Both the position numbers and the translations under genes were made by a program. Positions 36,353 to 45,128 of a stretch of 64,000 nucleotides of DNA are shown here, piece after piece. The stretch comes from an uncultured Blautia sp. Its GTDB lineage: Bacteria > Bacillota > Clostridia > Lachnospirales > Lachnospiraceae. The stretch is taken from the NCBI GenBank assembly GCA_900553515.1, contig USDN01000009.1, forward strand, positions 1-64,000, in the 5' to 3' direction. Below the pieces are notes generated by a model. It was not told where the DNA came from. It made no database searches and was given only the letters and a program-made list of their open reading frames with translations. Numbering within the stretch: the stretch's first letter is position 1; the number at the start of each line of letters is the position of its first letter.

Positions 36353-36545
36353 GACAATTCCTCTTAGTATTGATGAAACTGCATCTTTTTTAATGTCCTT
36401 ATCTTACCGCAGATTTTCTGAAATTGCAAGCATTACTCTGGCAGAGCCCTATATATATTCGCCCTGTTTATATGCAGGCATATCGCTTCTATATCCCTCT
36501 CTTCCCGACATACCAACTCGATTTCACTTCTCCCATATGGCAGCC

Positions 36546-36582
36546 TATACAGCCAGATACTTATAATACTTCTGGCTGTATA
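36546..36582. terminator. Perfect 12-bp hairpin downstream of the SSB gene
   Basis: TATACAGCCAGA pairs perfectly with TCTGGCTGTATA around a 13-nt AT-rich loop. No T-run follows on either strand, so it is either a weak terminator or an RNA-stabilising hairpin. Confidence 0.5.
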
Positions 36583-36601
36583 ACCTGTCTCATGTCCCGG
36601 T

Positions 36602-37228
36602 TTATTCCAGGTATTCCAGCTTGCTGACGGAAACTTCGTAAGCTGTGCGGCGCTCTGTCTGATTTTCACCCAGTTTTTTTACATATTCCCTGCTCTGGAT
36701 CCTTCCCCAGATCAGAACATGTCCCCCAACCGTAAATGCTGACGCATAACGTGCGTTTCTTCCCCAGCAGATACAGGGTATGTAATCTGATTTTCCATAG
36801 GGACGGTTTACTGCCAGAAGCACATCTGCGATTTCTCTTCCCAGAGGAGTTTTGCGGTAAACCGGAGGTTTACAGATATACCCATCCATAAAAATCTGAT
36901 TAGTCGGGATCACATCTTCATCCTGCCCAATAAATCTTACCTCTCTGGCAAATACGGAAAGCACCAGACGATTATGCTTTTCTTCATGACGGTTATAGGA
37001 TCGAAACTGACCGCTGATCTCTATATATTCGCCCACATAATTCTGCGTTACATCTACCAGTCTTTCAGAAACCATCACCGGAATCCTGTCTTCGGAATCA
37101 CTGAGTCGTTTCACAATGAGATCCATCACAAAAAATCCCTCTCCGAATACCTGATGACTGAATGTAAAGCCGGTAGCAATCTTCCCCATGATCGATACCT
37201 GATTGTTTTCAATGATTTTGTCTGCCAT
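36602..37228 (-). CDS. Single-stranded DNA-binding protein with two OB folds
   Basis: This 208-residue protein has a C-terminal canonical SSB/OB segment (about 110-205: TNQIFMDGYICKPPVYRKTP, AVNRPYGKSDYIPCICWG, VLIWGRIQSREY). It also has an N-terminal OB-like segment (about 8-108: NQVSIMGKIATGFTFSHQVF, GEYIEISGQFRSYNR). There is no acidic SSB tail. It is likely a paralogue of the replicative SSB with a specialised role. It is divergent from typA. Confidence 0.82.
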   Translation of the reverse strand: MADKIIENNQVSIMGKIATGFTFSHQVFGEGFFVMDLIVKRLSDSEDRIPVMVSERLVDVTQNYVGEYIEISGQFRSYNRHEEKHNRLVLSVFAREVRFIGQDEDVIPTNQIFMDGYICKPPVYRKTPLGREIADVLLAVNRPYGKSDYIPCICWGRNARYASAFTVGGHVLIWGRIQSREYVKKLGENQTERRTAYEVSVSKLEYLE

Positions 37229-37327
37229 AATACAGTTCTCCTTCCTCTTTGGGTATTTTGTCTATATTAGCCTATGTACCTGTCCGGAAGTTTAGAACCC
37301 AAATCTCAAAAATTTTTTTGGAACACC

Positions 37328-37355
37328 TTGTATTCTTTGAAAAATGTGGTAAACT
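37328..37355 (+). promoter_or_regulatory. Promoter of typA
   Basis: TTGTAT (37328-37333), a 16-bp spacer and TAAACT (37350-37355), about 60 bases ahead of the start codon. Confidence 0.6.
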
Positions 37356-37418
37356 GAAATGTCGTACCATGAATAAAACACATTAATATAGAAGAAAAAA
37401 GAAAGGATTTCGATTTTT

Positions 37419-39251
37419 ATGAAGACCAAACGCGAAGATGTACGCAACGTTGCCATTATCGCCCATGTTGACCATGGCAAGACCACTCTGGTGGATCAGC
37501 TTCTGAAACAGAGCGGTGTTTTCCGTGAAAACCAGGAGGTACAGGAGCGTGTTATGGACTCCAACGATATCGAGCGCGAGCGTGGTATCACAATTTTGTC
37601 CAAAAACACAGCTGTCCATTATAAGGACGTAAAGATCAATATCATTGATACTCCGGGACATGCTGATTTCGGGGGAGAAGTGGAACGTGTACTGAAAATG
37701 GTAGACGGTGTAATTCTTCTTGTCGATGCCTTTGAAGGTGCTATGCCGCAGACAAAATTCGTTTTGAAAAAAGCTCTTGAGCTGGATCTCCATGTAATCG
37801 TATGCATCAACAAGATCGACCGTCCGGAAGCCCGTCCTGATGAAGTCATCGACGAAGTTCTGGAACTTCTCATGGATCTGGAAGCTTCTGATGAGCAGCT
37901 TGACTGCCCGTTCCTGTACGCTTCCGCCAAAGCAGGCCATGCGGTCCTTGACCTTTCCGACACACCGGAAAACATGGAGCCTCTTTTTGAAACCATTCTG
38001 AAATATATTCCGGCTCCGGAAGGAGATCCGGATGCCGATACTCAGGTTCTTATCAGTACCATTGACTACAATGAATATGTAGGCCGTATCGGTGTAGGTA
38101 AAGTAGAAAACGGTAAGATCGCAGTAAATCAGGAACTGACACTTCTGAACCATCATGACCTTGATAAACGCCAGAAAGTAAAGATCAGCAAGCTTTATGA
38201 ATTTGACGGCTTAAATAAAGTAGAAGTAAAGGAAGCTTCCATCGGTTCTATCGTAGCTGTTTCCGGTATTGCAGATATCCATATCGGTGATACCCTCTGC
38301 GGCGGAGATAACCCGGAATCCATCCCATTCCAGAAAATCTCTGAGCCTACAATTTCCATGAACTTCCTTGTAAATGACAGTCCTCTGGCTGGTCAGGAGG
38401 GTAAATACATCACTTCCCGCCACCTTCGCGACCGTCTTTATAAAGAGCTGAACACTGACGTCAGCCTTCGTGTGGAGGATACAGAAAGCACTGAATGCTT
38501 TAAAGTTTCCGGCCGTGGAGAGCTTCATCTTTCTGTCCTTATTGAAAATATGCGACGTGAAGGCTATGAGTTTGCAGTCAGCAAACCGGAAGTTCTTTAT
38601 CATGTAGACGAACGGGGCAAAAAGCTGGAGCCTATGGAACTTGCCTATGTAGATGTTCCGGAGGAATTTTCCGGTACAGTGATTCAGAAGCTCAGCGAGA
38701 GAAAAGGCGAGCTTCAGGGAATGAGTACCGCAAGCGACGGTTCTGTCCGTCTGGAATTCCACATTCCTTCCCGTGGACTGATCGGCTTCCGAAGCGATTT
38801 TATGACTTCCACCAAAGGAACCGGTATCCTGAATACAATTTTTGACGGATACGCTCCATACAAAGGAGATTTCCAGTACCGTAAACAGGGCTCCCTGATC
38901 GCCTTTGAAGCAGGCGAAGCCGTTACCTATGGACTTTTCTCCGCTCAGGAGCGCGGCGTCCTCTTTATCGGACCAGGGGCAAAGGTTTACAGTGGTATGG
39001 TCATCGGTCAGAACGGAAAGGCAGAGGATATCGAACTGAATGTCTGCAAAACCAAACACCTGACCAACACACGTTCCTCTTCCGCCGACGAGGCTCTGAA
39101 ACTGACACCGCCCAAGGTATTAAGTCTTGAACAGGCCATTGAGTTTATCGATAATGACGAACTTCTGGAGATTACTCCCAGCAGTCTTCGTATCCGTAAG
39201 AGAATTCTTGACCCAAGAGAAAGAAAACGTGCAGGCTTTAAGAAAAACTAA
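37419..39251 (+). CDS. typA: Ribosome-associated GTPase TypA/BipA
   Basis: This 610-residue translational GTPase has G1 AHVDHGKTTLVDQ, the switch RERGITILSKNT, G3 DTPGHADFGGEVER and G4 NKIDRPEA. An EF-G-like domain III/V and the BipA-specific C-terminus (SRGLIGFRSDFMTSTKGTG) follow. It aids ribosome assembly and stress adaptation. It is monocistronic, with GAAAGGA upstream and a terminator downstream. Confidence 0.97.
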   Translation: MKTKREDVRNVAIIAHVDHGKTTLVDQLLKQSGVFRENQEVQERVMDSNDIERERGITILSKNTAVHYKDVKINIIDTPGHADFGGEVERVLKMVDGVILLVDAFEGAMPQTKFVLKKALELDLHVIVCINKIDRPEARPDEVIDEVLELLMDLEASDEQLDCPFLYASAKAGHAVLDLSDTPENMEPLFETILKYIPAPEGDPDADTQVLISTIDYNEYVGRIGVGKVENGKIAVNQELTLLNHHDLDKRQKVKISKLYEFDGLNKVEVKEASIGSIVAVSGIADIHIGDTLCGGDNPESIPFQKISEPTISMNFLVNDSPLAGQEGKYITSRHLRDRLYKELNTDVSLRVEDTESTECFKVSGRGELHLSVLIENMRREGYEFAVSKPEVLYHVDERGKKLEPMELAYVDVPEEFSGTVIQKLSERKGELQGMSTASDGSVRLEFHIPSRGLIGFRSDFMTSTKGTGILNTIFDGYAPYKGDFQYRKQGSLIAFEAGEAVTYGLFSAQERGVLFIGPGAKVYSGMVIGQNGKAEDIELNVCKTKHLTNTRSSSADEALKLTPPKVLSLEQAIEFIDNDELLEITPSSLRIRKRILDPRERKRAGFKKN

Positions 39252-39294
39252 AAACACCTGAAACACTATCATAAATATTGTTTCTGAAATACAT

Positions 39295-39334
39295 CATCCC
39301 CCTGTATGACTCATATGAATCATGCAGGGGGATG
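39295..39334. terminator. Bidirectional terminator between typA and the kinase gene
   Basis: A 15-bp stem CATCCCCCTGTATGA/TCATGCAGGGGGATG with one G-U pair lies between two converging genes. The T-run is short (TATTATTTC). Confidence 0.75.
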
Positions 39335-39389
39335 TATTATTTCTGTATAAAGAACATTCAGGGGATTTGTTTTATTGTATATTTTTTAT

Positions 39390-40148
39390 TTACTGGAAAT
39401 CAATGATATCTGCCCAACGGAGAAGGAATTCCTCTTCTTCCTCCACACCTTTTGTCAGCTGTGCTGCTGCTGCAACAGGAAGCCATTTCTGTACATACTG
39501 TTTTGCAGTATCGCTCTTCCTGCAGAAAAGATTCAGGTACAGATCTGCCGCTTTCTGATCCTTAAGAGCAAACTCAAGATAAGTAATGGCTGCATCGCCG
39601 CTGGCATTTCCCTGTGTTGCATGAGCCCAGTCTACAATCTTCATGGTTCCGTCCTCTGTTACGATCACATTGCTTGGATTAAAATCTCCGTGACAAAGCT
39701 TGGTATGATTTGGCATGGAATCCAGTCTTGTAAGAAGCTCATAGCGGACAGTCGCATCAAGCTTGTCCTTCATGCTCTCGATCTTACGGGCAAATTTGTC
39801 CTTCTGAAGTGTAAGACGGGGAGCTTTTTTCTCATGCATGGAGAGCTGAAGATCCACAAATTTTTCCATGTATTCTTCCATCTTGTCCGGATTCTCCTGC
39901 ATCAGCTGTTCCAGAGTTCTGCCTTCCACATACTCGATCACAACCGCCCATTCTCCATCGATCTGTGTTACTTCCAGCACCTTCGGGATATCCAGTCCGC
40001 TTTCCTCTACGCGAGCCTGGCAGAGAGCTTCGTTAAAGACATTTGCCTTTCCGTGCTCTTTGGTAAATACCTTGATGATACGGTCTCCGTCTTTGTAGAC
40101 TACCTTGTATGGACGTGTCAAAAATACTTTTTTGTCTTTCAGATTCAT
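39390..40148 (-). CDS. Aminoglycoside phosphotransferase-like kinase (APH superfamily)
   Basis: This 252-residue protein has the APH/choline-kinase catalytic loop LCHGDFNPSNVIV (catalytic Asp) and the metal loop MKIVDWAHATQG. The N-lobe begins KKVFLTRPYKVVYKDGDR, and EYVEGRTLEQLMQ marks the hinge. It resembles the TIGR02172-type proteins of clostridia, whose substrate is unknown; drug resistance should not be assumed. It ends 138 bases from typA in convergent orientation and follows adhE by 21 bases. Confidence 0.8.
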   Translation of the reverse strand: MNLKDKKVFLTRPYKVVYKDGDRIIKVFTKEHGKANVFNEALCQARVEESGLDIPKVLEVTQIDGEWAVVIEYVEGRTLEQLMQENPDKMEEYMEKFVDLQLSMHEKKAPRLTLQKDKFARKIESMKDKLDATVRYELLTRLDSMPNHTKLCHGDFNPSNVIVTEDGTMKIVDWAHATQGNASGDAAITYLEFALKDQKAADLYLNLFCRKSDTAKQYVQKWLPVAAAAQLTKGVEEEEEFLLRWADIIDFQ

Positions 40149-40169
40149 GGTAAATACCCTCCCTTTTCT

Positions 40170-42788
40170 TTATTTGGACTCTTTTCCGTAGTAAGCCTTC
40201 AGATAAATTTCTTTCAGCTCAGACATCAGCGGATATCTCGGATTCGCACCTGTACACTGGTCATTAAACGCCTGCTCTGTCATTTCGTCCAGAGTCTCCA
40301 GGAAATATTTTTCATCCACATTATAGTCTTTGATAGTCGGCTTAATCTCGATGATCTTTTTCAGTTCCTCAAGCTTCTCAAGAAGCTTCTCAAATACTTC
40401 CTGATCGTCTTTTCCGGTAAGTCCTACAAAGCGTCCGATCTCTGCATAACGCGCCAGTGTATGCGGGTACTGATACTGCGGGAATGTACCCATCTTTGTT
40501 GGTACTTCAGCACTATTATAACGCATAACATCTGTAAGAACCAGCGCATTTGCAATTCCGTGAGGAATATGATGGAAAGCGCCAAGCTTATGGGCAAGTG
40601 AGTGGTTCACACCCAGAAACGCATTTGCAAAAGCCATACCTGCCATACAGGAAGCGTTTGCCATATGATCTCTTGCTTCTACGTCATTTCCGTCTCTGTA
40701 AGCTCTTGGCAGGTAATCAAATACCAGTTTGATCGCTTTCAGAGCAAGACTGTCTGTATAATCAGAAGCCATGACAGACACATAAGCTTCAATAGCATGA
40801 GTCATAACGTCAATACCGGAAGCACAGGTCAGTCCCTTTGGTGCGCTCATCATATTATCTGTATCTACAATCGCCATATTCGGCATAAGCTCGTAATCTG
40901 CCAGAGGCCATTTGATACCGGTATCCTTGTCTGTGATAATGGCAAAAGGTGTTACCTCAGATCCTGTACCGGAGGATGTAGGAATTGCTACAAAATAAGC
41001 TTTTTTACCCATTTTCGGGAAGGTATAAATCCTCTTTCTGATATCCATGAAATCCATAGACATATCCTCAAAGTCTGCGTCCGGATTCTCATAAAGTACC
41101 CACATGATCTTTCCTGCATCCATTGCGGAACCGCCGCCAAGAGCAATAATACAGTCCGGCTCAAAGGCACGCATTGCTGCTGCTCCGGCTTTTGCAGATG
41201 CAAGAGAAGGATCCGGTTCTACATCAGAGAAACAGGTATGAACGATTCCCATCTGATCCAGCTTGTCTTCGATTCTCTTTGTGTATCCGTTTTTATAGAG
41301 GAAAGAGTCTGTTACGATAAAGCAGCGTTTCTTGCCCATAACAGTTCCCAGTTCATCAAGTGCAACCGGCATACAGCCTTTTTTGAAGTAAACCTTTTCC
41401 GGTGTTCTCATCCAGAGCATGTTCTCTCTCCTCTCTGCAACAGTCTTAATATTGATCAGGTGCTTCACTCCTACGTTTTCGGAGACAGAGTTGCCGCCCC
41501 AGGAACCGCAGCCAAGTGTAAGAGAAGGAGCAAGCTTAAAGTTGTAAAGATCGCCGATTCCACCCTGAGAGGACGGAGTATTTACAAGGATACGGCAGGT
41601 CTTCATTGCTGCTGCATGTTTTGCCATTTTTTCTTTTTCATTTACATTGATATAAAGAGAAGATGTATGTCCATATCCGCCGTCAGCTACCAGCTGTTCA
41701 GCCTTTGCGATTGCTTCGTCAAATGTTTTTGCCTTGTACATGGCAAGCACCGGAGAAAGTTTCTCATGAGCAAACTCTTCGCTGATATCTACAGATTCCA
41801 CCTCTCCGATCAGGATTTTTGTCTCTGCCGGAACCTTTACACCTGCCATTTCTGCGATTGTGGCAGCCTTCTGACCTACAATTTTTGCATTCAGAGCGCC
41901 GTTGATAAGAATGGTCTTTCTCACTTTGTCAAGCTCGTCTTTTTTCAGGAAGTAGCAGCCTCTGTAAAGGAATTCCTCTTTCACTGCCTGATACACGCTT
42001 TCAAGCACAGTCACAGACTGCTCAGAAGCACAGATCATACCATTGTCAAAAGTTTTGGAATGGATGATGGAGTTTACTGCCAGACGTACATCTGCTGTAT
42101 CGTCAATGATAACCGGTGTATTTCCTGCGCCTACGCCAAGCGCCGGCTTTCCTGAGGAATAAGCTGCCTTTACCATTCCAGGACCGCCTGTTGCAAGGAT
42201 GATGTCTGCCTCTTTCATAACCAGATTGGTAAGCTCAAGACTTGGCACGTCGATCCATCCGATGATCCCTTCCGGCGCTCCTGCTTTCACTGCTGCTTCC
42301 AGGACAGTCTTTGCCGCCTCAATAGTAGAAGCCTTTGCACGGGGATGCGGACTGATGATGATTGCGTTTCTTGTTTTCAGAGCAATCAGAGTTTTAAAAA
42401 TAGCAGTTGAAGTAGGGTTTGTAGTCGGAATAACTGCTGCGATCAGTCCGATCGGTTCTGCGATCTTTTTGATTCCATAAACCGGATCCTCTTCGATCAC
42501 TCCGCAGGTTTTTGTGTCTTTATATGCATTGTAGATATATTCCGCTGCATAATGGTTTTTGATGACCTTATCTTCTACAATACCCATACCTGTTTCTGCA
42601 ACAGCCATTTTTGCCAGAGGAATGCGGGCTTTGTCAGCAGCGGTAGCTGCAGCCTTAAAGATCCTGTCTACCTGCTCCTGTGTATAGGTGGCGAAAAGTT
42701 TCTGTGCTTCTTTCATCGCAGCCATCTTTGCTTCCAGCGCTTCTGCAGTATCGATCACAGCCGGGATGTGGGTTTCTGTCTTTGCCAT
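40170..42788 (-). CDS. adhE: Bifunctional acetaldehyde-CoA/alcohol dehydrogenase
   Basis: This 872-residue fermentative enzyme reduces acetyl-CoA to ethanol. The aldehyde dehydrogenase half contains the cofactor motif GVGAGNTPVIID and the catalytic Cys in NGMICASEQSV (about 250). The iron alcohol dehydrogenase half has GGGSAMDAGK and HSLAHKLGAFHHIPHGIANA with iron-binding histidines. AdhE forms spirosomes in other bacteria. Expression is probably controlled by the redox regulator Rex, judging by two operator-like sites in the promoter. AAGGAGG precedes the ATG. Confidence 0.97.
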   Translation of the reverse strand: MAKTETHIPAVIDTAEALEAKMAAMKEAQKLFATYTQEQVDRIFKAAATAADKARIPLAKMAVAETGMGIVEDKVIKNHYAAEYIYNAYKDTKTCGVIEEDPVYGIKKIAEPIGLIAAVIPTTNPTSTAIFKTLIALKTRNAIIISPHPRAKASTIEAAKTVLEAAVKAGAPEGIIGWIDVPSLELTNLVMKEADIILATGGPGMVKAAYSSGKPALGVGAGNTPVIIDDTADVRLAVNSIIHSKTFDNGMICASEQSVTVLESVYQAVKEEFLYRGCYFLKKDELDKVRKTILINGALNAKIVGQKAATIAEMAGVKVPAETKILIGEVESVDISEEFAHEKLSPVLAMYKAKTFDEAIAKAEQLVADGGYGHTSSLYINVNEKEKMAKHAAAMKTCRILVNTPSSQGGIGDLYNFKLAPSLTLGCGSWGGNSVSENVGVKHLINIKTVAERRENMLWMRTPEKVYFKKGCMPVALDELGTVMGKKRCFIVTDSFLYKNGYTKRIEDKLDQMGIVHTCFSDVEPDPSLASAKAGAAAMRAFEPDCIIALGGGSAMDAGKIMWVLYENPDADFEDMSMDFMDIRKRIYTFPKMGKKAYFVAIPTSSGTGSEVTPFAIITDKDTGIKWPLADYELMPNMAIVDTDNMMSAPKGLTCASGIDVMTHAIEAYVSVMASDYTDSLALKAIKLVFDYLPRAYRDGNDVEARDHMANASCMAGMAFANAFLGVNHSLAHKLGAFHHIPHGIANALVLTDVMRYNSAEVPTKMGTFPQYQYPHTLARYAEIGRFVGLTGKDDQEVFEKLLEKLEELKKIIEIKPTIKDYNVDEKYFLETLDEMTEQAFNDQCTGANPRYPLMSELKEIYLKAYYGKESK

Positions 42789-43137
42789 GTGAAATCCTCC
42801 TTGTTATCCTTTTATTTTTTGCTTTTACCTGATAATGCGTCAAATAATTCTGTTAATCAATTAACGTTAATTATTTATCAAACTTGATACTGCTATTATA
42901 TAAGTTTGTTAATCATTTGTCAATCATGGTTTTTACACAAAAACATTCCTGTACCTATTCTTTTTTTATCAGTAATGTACAAAAAATATTCTGGAATATT
43001 TTCCCGCTCTCCCGCATATCTTAATTGATGTGGCCCCAGAATGCATAAAGGTTATGCATAATACAGACCTTTTCCATAAAGTTTAACCCAGGATTAACAG
43101 GAACTTTTTTTCTATTTATCATAAGGAGCGTAAAATC
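42789..43137. other. Divergent regulatory region between adhE and the alarmone synthetase
   Basis: This 349-base gap contains the adhE promoter and two Rex-like operators (42850-42923). The remaining right half is AT-rich and carries the untranslated leader of the alarmone synthetase gene, ending in AAGGAG. No coding sequence was seen. Confidence 0.75.
42850..42923 (-). promoter_or_regulatory. adhE promoter with two Rex-like operators
   Basis: On the minus strand a perfect promoter reads TTGACA (42918-42923), 17 bp, TATAAT (42895-42900). Overlapping the -35 is TTGACAAATGATTAACAA (42906-42923). A second site, ACGTTAATTGATTAACAG (42850-42867), lies in the leader. Both resemble the Rex consensus TTGTTAANNNNTTAACAA. 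Confidence 0.78.
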
Positions 43138-43833
43138 ATGAACAGTTGCATTGCAGTAAAAAACGATCAGAGACCTGTTTATACACAGATAGAAGAAGAA
43201 AGACAAAGATTGAAGAAAAAAGAACAATTTAAGCGTCTGCTGAATGGAAGTGAATTTCAGATGAAAGGAAAATGCGCCATCAGCCTGATGCTGACAAAGC
43301 TTGATATCATAAATACAATACTTACAATGAAATATGGACGAAACGTAATCCAATCACAGATCGGACGTCTCAAAGAATTTGACAGCATTTGCAAAAAAAT
43401 GCAGAAAAAAGGTCTGGAACTGAATTTTGATCTTGCACTGGAAAAAATAAATGACCTGATCGGAGTACGGGCTGTCTGCGCTTACATGGATGATATCTAT
43501 CAGGTAGCGGAGCTCTTAGGCAGACAAAAAGATATCCGTATCATCAAAACCAAAGATTATATCAAAGAGCCCAAAAAATCCGGCTATCAGAGCCTGCATC
43601 TGATTCTGGAGGCTGCCATCCCCCAGCAGGATGATATCCAGTGGTTAAAAATCGAACTGCAGCTCCGAACTGCGGCTATGGATTACTGGGCAAATCTGGA
43701 TCACCAGCTCCGATACAAAAGAGGAAAAAAAGACGCACAGCTGATGGATGAGGAGCTTCAGCAATGTGCCTCTGTGATCCGTTCTCTGGATCAGAAAATG
43801 CTGAAGATCCGCAAAAAGATTGATAAAATTTAG
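43138..43833 (+). CDS. Small alarmone (p)ppGpp synthetase
   Basis: This 231-residue RelA/SpoT-domain protein lacks hydrolase and regulatory domains. Synthetase motifs are NDLIGVRAVCAYMDDIYQV, DYIKEPKKSGYQSLHLIL and IELQLRTAAMDYWANLDHQL. It is of the RelQ/RelP type and would add pyrophosphate from ATP to GDP or GTP, linking to stress and growth control. It is monocistronic and divergent from adhE. Confidence 0.92.
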   Translation: MNSCIAVKNDQRPVYTQIEEERQRLKKKEQFKRLLNGSEFQMKGKCAISLMLTKLDIINTILTMKYGRNVIQSQIGRLKEFDSICKKMQKKGLELNFDLALEKINDLIGVRAVCAYMDDIYQVAELLGRQKDIRIIKTKDYIKEPKKSGYQSLHLILEAAIPQQDDIQWLKIELQLRTAAMDYWANLDHQLRYKRGKKDAQLMDEELQQCASVIRSLDQKMLKIRKKIDKI

Positions 43834-43852
43834 ACAAAAAATAACGCAGCAA

Positions 43853-43893
43853 AGCGGATCAACTTCCTGCATCTTTGAAGGAATTGATCCGCT
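43853..43893. terminator. Long hairpin between converging genes
   Basis: AGCGGATCAA/TTGATCCGCT continues inward as TTCCT/AGGAA. It lies between the alarmone synthetase and aminotransferase stops; on the minus strand TTTGCTGCGTTATTTTTTG follows. Confidence 0.7.
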
Positions 43894-43926
43894 CTGTACA
43901 CCCTCCGGATCCGGAAGATATTTTTT

Positions 43927-45123
43927 CTATTTTGTAGTAAGACCATACTCTGCCGCCAGCTTCCTGAATTCCGGAAGGGAATGGAGAATCGTCTCATAAG
44001 AAACACAGTAGGCAAGCCTTACATATCCCGGGCATGCAAAAGAACTTCCAGGAACCATAAGGATATTGTATTTCTTACCTGCCTCACAAAATTCTTTTTC
44101 ATCTGGAATCGGAGATTTTACAAAAAGATAAAAAGCTCCCTGCGGTTTAATACACTGAAATCCGCATTCTGTCAGCCCGTTATAAAGGGCAAGTCGGTTT
44201 CGGTCATAGGCTGCCACATCTGCCTTAACATCTACGCAGCGGCCAATCACCTTCTGCATCAGAGACGGCGCATTCACACTTCCAAGGATACGGTTTGCAA
44301 TTCCTGCTGCAGTGATCACTGTCTCACTGTCTTCCAGTTCATCCGGAATCACCAGATATCCAATTCTCTCTCCCGGAAGGGACAATGACTTACTGTAAGA
44401 ATAGCCCACCACTGTATTCTTGTAATATTTTGTCAGATAGGGCACTTCCACACCATCATAGGCCAGTTCCCGGTAAGGCTCATCCGAAATCAGATAAATC
44501 ACATTCCCGTATTCTCTCTGTTTTTCCTCCAGAATGGCAGCCAGTTCCCGGATCGTCTCCTCCGAATAAACAACCCCTGTTGGATTATGAGGTGTATTTA
44601 CGATCACCGCTCTGGTATTTGCGTTAATCTTCTCTTTCAGTTCCTGAAGATTTGGTTGAAACGTCTCTGTATCCGGAGAAACTTCTACGAGCCTGCCGTC
44701 ATAGTTTCTCACATATGCCCCATATTCCAGAAAGTACGGGGCAAAAACGATTACCTCTTCATCTGGATTCAGGATTGTTTTCAGGATCACATTCAGTCCG
44801 CTTGCAGCTCCTACTGTCATAATCAGATTTTTAGCAGAAAAAGCTGTTCCAAAGCGACGGTTCAAAGACTGGGCAATCGTCTCTCTTACATCCTCAAAAC
44901 CGGCATTGTTCATATAACCATGGAGTACCGTGGGGTCCTCGCTGTTCACCAGGTCGATGATTGCTTCCCGCACACAGTCCGGCGCCGGAACACTGGGATT
45001 TCCCAGACTGAAATCAAAAACCCTGTCTGCCCCGTATTTTTTTTTCAGACGGTTTCCCTCCTCAAACATCGTACGGATGGCAGAGTTATTCTGTACAAAA
45101 GGAATCATTTTTTCTGCTATCAT
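43927..45123 (-). CDS. PLP-dependent aminotransferase, class I/II
   Basis: This 398-residue fold-type I enzyme has a PLP-lysine segment SYSKSLSLPGERIGYL near 235, NTPHNPTGVVYSEE (Asn contacts PLP), and SDEPYRELAYDG (Asp contacts the pyridine nitrogen). It resembles aspartate/aromatic aminotransferases of Lachnospiraceae. The specific amino acid cannot be assigned. It lies 5 bases downstream of a sodium-coupled amino acid-type transporter gene, suggesting a shared amino acid substrate. Confidence 0.9.
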   Translation of the reverse strand: MIAEKMIPFVQNNSAIRTMFEEGNRLKKKYGADRVFDFSLGNPSVPAPDCVREAIIDLVNSEDPTVLHGYMNNAGFEDVRETIAQSLNRRFGTAFSAKNLIMTVGAASGLNVILKTILNPDEEVIVFAPYFLEYGAYVRNYDGRLVEVSPDTETFQPNLQELKEKINANTRAVIVNTPHNPTGVVYSEETIRELAAILEEKQREYGNVIYLISDEPYRELAYDGVEVPYLTKYYKNTVVGYSYSKSLSLPGERIGYLVIPDELEDSETVITAAGIANRILGSVNAPSLMQKVIGRCVDVKADVAAYDRNRLALYNGLTECGFQCIKPQGAFYLFVKSPIPDEKEFCEAGKKYNILMVPGSSFACPGYVRLAYCVSYETILHSLPEFRKLAAEYGLTTK

Positions 45124-45128
45124 TTCTG

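Noticed and set aside
36353..36601. Possible cobalamin riboswitch upstream of cobO.
   Set aside because: No B12-box-like sequence was seen; the region holds only a simple hairpin far from the start.
40602..42155. A 517-codon plus-strand frame opposite adhE.
   Set aside because: Cysteine/histidine-rich nonsense product antisense to adhE, with no start signals.
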